In this document: positions 7,611-10,222 of the stretch, one piece after another
Layout: each line of letters starts with the position of its first letter
How positions within the stretch are numbered: the stretch's first letter is position 1
NCBI GenBank assembly: GCA_945828175.1
Contig: CALZQD010000032.1
Location: 1 to 10,222, forward strand
DNA: 10,222 nucleotides
Source of the DNA: an uncultured Bacteroidales bacterium
GTDB taxonomy: Bacteria; Bacteroidota; Bacteroidia; Bacteroidales; Muribaculaceae
Reading direction: 5' to 3'
Made by a program: the position numbers and the translations under genes
The notes under the pieces: model-generated
Databases searched by the model: none
Told to the model about the DNA's origin: nothing
What the model saw: only the letters and a program-made list of their open reading frames with translations

Positions 7611-8828
7611 ATGGAACAGAAAATAAAGCTTGACAGCATCGAGGATGCAATCAAAGATTTCGCCGAAGGCAAGATGGTGATTGTCGTTGACGACGCCGAC
7701 CGCGAAAACGAGGGCGACCTTATCGTCGCCGCCGAGAAAATCACGCCCGAGCAGGTCAATTTCATGCTCAAGAATGCCCGCGGCGTGCTCTGTGTGCCTT
7801 TGACGATTTCGCGCTGCGCCGCGCTCGAGCTGCCGCATCAGGTCGAGAAAAATACCTCGATGCTCGGCACGCCCTTCACCATCACCGTCGACAAACTCGA
7901 GGGCTGCAGCACCGGTGTCAGCATCGAAGACCGCTGTGCTACAATCCGCGCCCTTGCCGACCCGACGTCGACGCCCGACACCTTCGGCCGTCCCGGTCAT
8001 ATCAACCCCCTCTACGCTCAGGATCAGGGCGTTCTCAAACGTGCCGGCCACACCGAGGCCGCCGTCGACCTCGCCCGTCTCGCAGGTCTGCAGCCCGTAG
8101 CCGCGCTGATGGAAATCATGAGCGACGACGGCACTATGGCCCGCCTCCCCGAGCTGCGCCGTCGTGCCGACGAATGGGGCCTCAAACTCGTTGCTATAAA
8201 AGATCTCATCGCCTACCGTCTTGAAAAAGAACAACTTGTCGAGAAAGGCGTCGAAGTCGACATGCCGACCGAATACGGCCACTTCCGCCTGATACCCTTC
8301 CGTCAGAAAAATAACGGACTCGAGCACATCGCCATCATCAAGGGCGACGTCGCCGACGGCGAGCCTGTGCTCGTGCGCGTACACTCGTCGTGCGCAACGG
8401 GCGACATCTTCGGCTCGCTGCGCTGCGACTGCGGCGAACAGCTCCACGAAGCCATGAAGATGATCGAGCGAGAGGGCAGGGGAGCAGTCGTTTACCTCAA
8501 CCAGGAAGGCCGCGGCATCGGACTCATGGAGAAAATCAAAGCCTATAAGCTTCAGGAAGAAGGACTTGACACCGTAGAAGCAAATATTCACCTCGGTCAC
8601 CAGGCCGACGAGCGCGACTATGGCGTCGGAGCACAGATACTCAACCTTCTCGGCATCAAAAAGATGCGACTGATGACCAACAACCCCGTCAAGCGCATCG
8701 GCCTCGAAGGCTACGGCCTCGAAGTCGTCGAGAACATCCCCATCGAAGTCGCCCCCAACGACTACAACAAGTTCTACATGCACACCAAAAAAGCCCGCAT
8801 GGGCCACACCCTCCACAACGTCGATTAA
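7611..8828 (+). CDS. ribBA: RibBA: DHBP synthase / GTP cyclohydrolase II
   Basis: This is a bifunctional cytoplasmic enzyme of 405 residues for the two entry steps of riboflavin synthesis. The RibB half (about 1-205) converts ribulose 5-phosphate to 3,4-dihydroxy-2-butanone 4-phosphate. It shows the acidic loop [11 protein letters not shown] (27-37), STGVS (100-104), RPGH (127-130) and RAGHTEA (144-150). The RibA half (about 206-405) opens GTP to a diaminopyrimidine product. It keeps the zinc cysteines Cys261, Cys272 and Cys274 with the same spacing as E. coli RibA Cys54, Cys65 and Cys67. Tyr312 and the ADERD segment (332-336, with Asp333 and Arg335) match E. coli Tyr105, Asp126 and Arg128. 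Both halves therefore look active. Ser260 and Asn297 replace E. coli Glu53 and Arg90. The gene follows the permease by 23 bp with no promoter or FMN riboswitch visible between, so it is probably co-transcribed. Confidence 0.97.
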   Translation: MEQKIKLDSIEDAIKDFAEGKMVIVVDDADRENEGDLIVAAEKITPEQVNFMLKNARGVLCVPLTISRCAALELPHQVEKNTSMLGTPFTITVDKLEGCSTGVSIEDRCATIRALADPTSTPDTFGRPGHINPLYAQDQGVLKRAGHTEAAVDLARLAGLQPVAALMEIMSDDGTMARLPELRRRADEWGLKLVAIKDLIAYRLEKEQLVEKGVEVDMPTEYGHFRLIPFRQKNNGLEHIAIIKGDVADGEPVLVRVHSSCATGDIFGSLRCDCGEQLHEAMKMIEREGRGAVVYLNQEGRGIGLMEKIKAYKLQEEGLDTVEANIHLGHQADERDYGVGAQILNLLGIKKMRLMTNNPVKRIGLEGYGLEVVENIPIEVAPNDYNKFYMHTKKARMGHTLHNVD

Positions 8829-8855
8829 AAGTAGAAATCGTATAATTGGTAAATG

Positions 8856-8892
8856 AAAAGGGTTGACTCCGGCAAATGAGTCAACCCTTTTT
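8856..8892 (+). terminator. terminator after ribBA, probably bidirectional
   Basis: Arms AAAAGGGTTGACTC (8856-8869) and GAGTCAACCCTTTT (8878-8891) pair perfectly over 14 bp with an 8-base loop. The T-rich end serves the plus strand. The A-rich left arm gives the minus strand a T tract as well, so it could also stop read-through from the convergent dcp gene. Confidence 0.92.
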
Positions 8893-8925
8893 ATTGATTC
8901 ACAACGTTTTTATGGCCGTGATTGT

Positions 8926-8964
8926 ATAAACAGCAACGCCCCGGCTGTGGTGGTCGGGGCGTTG
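8926..8964 (-). terminator. hairpin terminator after dcp
   Basis: CAACGCCCCG (8934-8943) and CGGGGCGTTG (8955-8964) form a perfect 10-bp GC-rich stem with an 11-base loop. Read on the minus strand it begins 23 bases after the dcp stop and is followed by CTGTTTAT, only a weak T tract. It probably terminates dcp, with the 8856-8892 hairpin as backup. Confidence 0.7.
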
Positions 8965-8986
8965 GGGTTGTTGGTGGTTCGGGCGG

Positions 8987-10222
8987 TTATTTGCCGGATT
9001 TGGATTTGAGGTTGATGGTGTTGTCGGGTTCGAGGCCGCGGTTGCGGAGGAGTGCGTCGACGGAGGGCTCGGCGCCACGGAAGTTGACGTAGAGGGTCAT
9101 GGGGTCTTCTGAACCGCCTTTCTCAAGGACGTTTTCTTTGAAGGCTTTGGCGGTGGCGGGGTCGAAGATGCCTTTTTCTTTGAAGAGTTCGAAGCCGTCG
9201 GCATCAAGTACTTCTGCCCAAAGGTAGGTGTAGTAGCCTGATGCATAGCCGTCGCTGCCAAAGATGTGCTTGAAGTAGGTCGAGCGATAACGGAAGGTCA
9301 GTTCTGCGGGCATACCGAGGTCTTCGGCGACCTTTTTCTCGAAGGCTGCGATGTCGGTGTCGCCTTCGGGGCTGAGCTTGCCGTACTGGAGGTCAAGGAG
9401 TGCTGCGCCGGCGAGTTCGGCTGTCATGAAGCCTTGGTTGTGGGTTGATGCGGTCTGAAGTTTGGCGATGAGTTCGTCGGGGATGACTTCGCCGGTCTGG
9501 TAGTGCTTGGCATAGGTCTTGAGAAGCTCGGGTTCGAGGGCCCAGTGTTCGTGGATCTGCGAGGGGAGTTCGACGAAGTCGCGGTCGACGTTTGTGCCTG
9601 ACTGTCCTTTGTAGCGTGCGCGGCTGAGCATGCCGTGGAGGCCGTGGCCGAATTCGTGGAACATAGTCTCGACTTCGTCAAGTGTGAGTAGCGAGGGTGT
9701 GTCGGCTGTGGGTTTGGTGAAGTTGCCGACGTTGAAGATGACGGGGCGCGATGCTGTGCCGTCGTCGTTGATCCATGAGCCTTTGAATTCGCTCATCCAG
9801 GCGCCCTGACGTTTTGATGCGCGGGGGAAGTAGTCGGTCATGAAGACGGCGACGTGTTCGCCTGTCTTAGCGTCGGTGACGTCGTAGACGGTCACTTCGT
9901 CGTAGTATTTGGGAGCATCGGGCATTTCGGTGAATTTCACGCCGTAGAGACGCTCGGCCATGGTGAAGATGCCGTTGCGGACAGAGTCGAGGGCGAAGTA
10001 TTCACGGACTTTCGATTCGTCGAGGTCGTATTTCTTCTGACGCACTTTCTCGGCGTAGTAGTAATAGTCCCAGGGGGCAATCTTGAAGCCGCCGTTCTGT
10101 TCGTCGATGATGGCCTGCATCTCGGCTACTTCTTCTTTGACTTTCTTGACAGCGGGTGTCCAGATCTGCATGAGGAGGCTCTCGGCGTTGTCGACGGTCT
10201 TGGCCATGACGTTGTCGGTCAT
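8987..10222 (-). CDS. dcp: M3-family dipeptidyl carboxypeptidase (Dcp), 5' partial
   Basis: The visible part is the C-terminal 411 residues of a zinc metallopeptidase that removes dipeptides from the C-terminus of peptides. The TAA stop is at 8987-8989. The ATG at 10222 coincides with the window edge and is probably internal, because MAKTVDNAESLL aligns with the middle of E. coli Dcp (681 residues); roughly 280 N-terminal residues lie outside. Zinc site: HEFGH at visible residues 189-193, with the third ligand Glu218 in DFVELPSQ, 25 residues after the second histidine as in other M3 enzymes. The substrate-binding region, His319 and GYASGYYTYLW (325-335), is intact, and GSEDP at 370-374 matches the C-terminal region of Dcp. 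The visible catalytic half looks functional. Whether it is periplasmic or cytoplasmic cannot be judged without the N-terminus. It converges on ribBA with 158 bp between the stops. Confidence 0.95.
   Translation of the reverse strand: MTDNVMAKTVDNAESLLMQIWTPAVKKVKEEVAEMQAIIDEQNGGFKIAPWDYYYYAEKVRQKKYDLDESKVREYFALDSVRNGIFTMAERLYGVKFTEMPDAPKYYDEVTVYDVTDAKTGEHVAVFMTDYFPRASKRQGAWMSEFKGSWINDDGTASRPVIFNVGNFTKPTADTPSLLTLDEVETMFHEFGHGLHGMLSRARYKGQSGTNVDRDFVELPSQIHEHWALEPELLKTYAKHYQTGEVIPDELIAKLQTASTHNQGFMTAELAGAALLDLQYGKLSPEGDTDIAAFEKKVAEDLGMPAELTFRYRSTYFKHIFGSDGYASGYYTYLWAEVLDADGFELFKEKGIFDPATAKAFKENVLEKGGSEDPMTLYVNFRGAEPSVDALLRNRGLEPDNTINLKSKSGK

Noticed and set aside
7476..8816. Long open frame on the minus strand across ribBA (446 codons).
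   Set aside because: It lies wholly opposite well-supported genes, resembles no family I know, and is expected from the GC-rich codon bias, which leaves few antisense stops.
400..10195. GTCGAC is strongly over-represented: about 22 copies by hand count, with none between about 2979 and 5890.
   Set aside because: The copies I checked, including the three in the minus-strand dcp gene, encode Val-Asp as GTC GAC. Codon preference explains the excess, and scarcity of Val-Asp with these codons in the third lipoprotein explains the gap.

Overview
The window looks like chromosomal DNA from a gut-type Bacteroidales bacterium. The protein families point there: DUF4493 and PCMD-domain surface lipoproteins, a long Bacteroidetes-type LptF/LptG permease, and a fused RibBA. 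So do the lack of Shine-Dalgarno sequences before the starts and a TAnnTTTG-type -7 promoter element. The fairly high GC and the strong preference for GTC, GAC, CTC, GCC and TCG codons would fit Muribaculaceae or a similar high-GC lineage. That placement is an inference; no marker gene here proves it.

Layout. Bases 2-5642 hold a tightly packed plus-strand run of three related secreted proteins. The first (2-2191) has lost its start to the window edge, the second (2205-3461) is short, and the third (3465-5642) is complete. All three begin with a DUF4493-like domain followed by an Ig-like domain. The first and third also carry an FN3-like domain and a C-terminal PCMD domain. The second instead has an acidic, Pro/Thr-rich linker containing an EF-hand-like calcium loop and ends after its Ig-like domain. 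The gaps of 13 and 3 bp and the strong terminator at 5674-5710 mark them as the end of one operon.

A -7 promoter element near 5747 then starts a second plus-strand operon. It encodes an LptF/LptG-family permease (5779-7587) for lipopolysaccharide transport and RibBA (7611-8828), the bifunctional enzyme that opens riboflavin synthesis. This operon ends at a bidirectional-looking hairpin at 8856-8892. From the other side, on the minus strand, comes the C-terminal 411 residues of a zinc M3-family dipeptidyl carboxypeptidase (Dcp, 8987-10222). It has its own hairpin just past its stop and runs off the right edge.

How they work together. The permease, RibBA and Dcp are housekeeping genes. The lipoprotein run is the accessory and least understood part. 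The three proteins probably sit on the outer surface and may act together in adhesion, glycan binding or a pilus-like assembly; this is inference. No RNA genes, insertion sequences, CRISPR arrays or long repeats were seen, and no gene-free stretch exceeds 160 bases.
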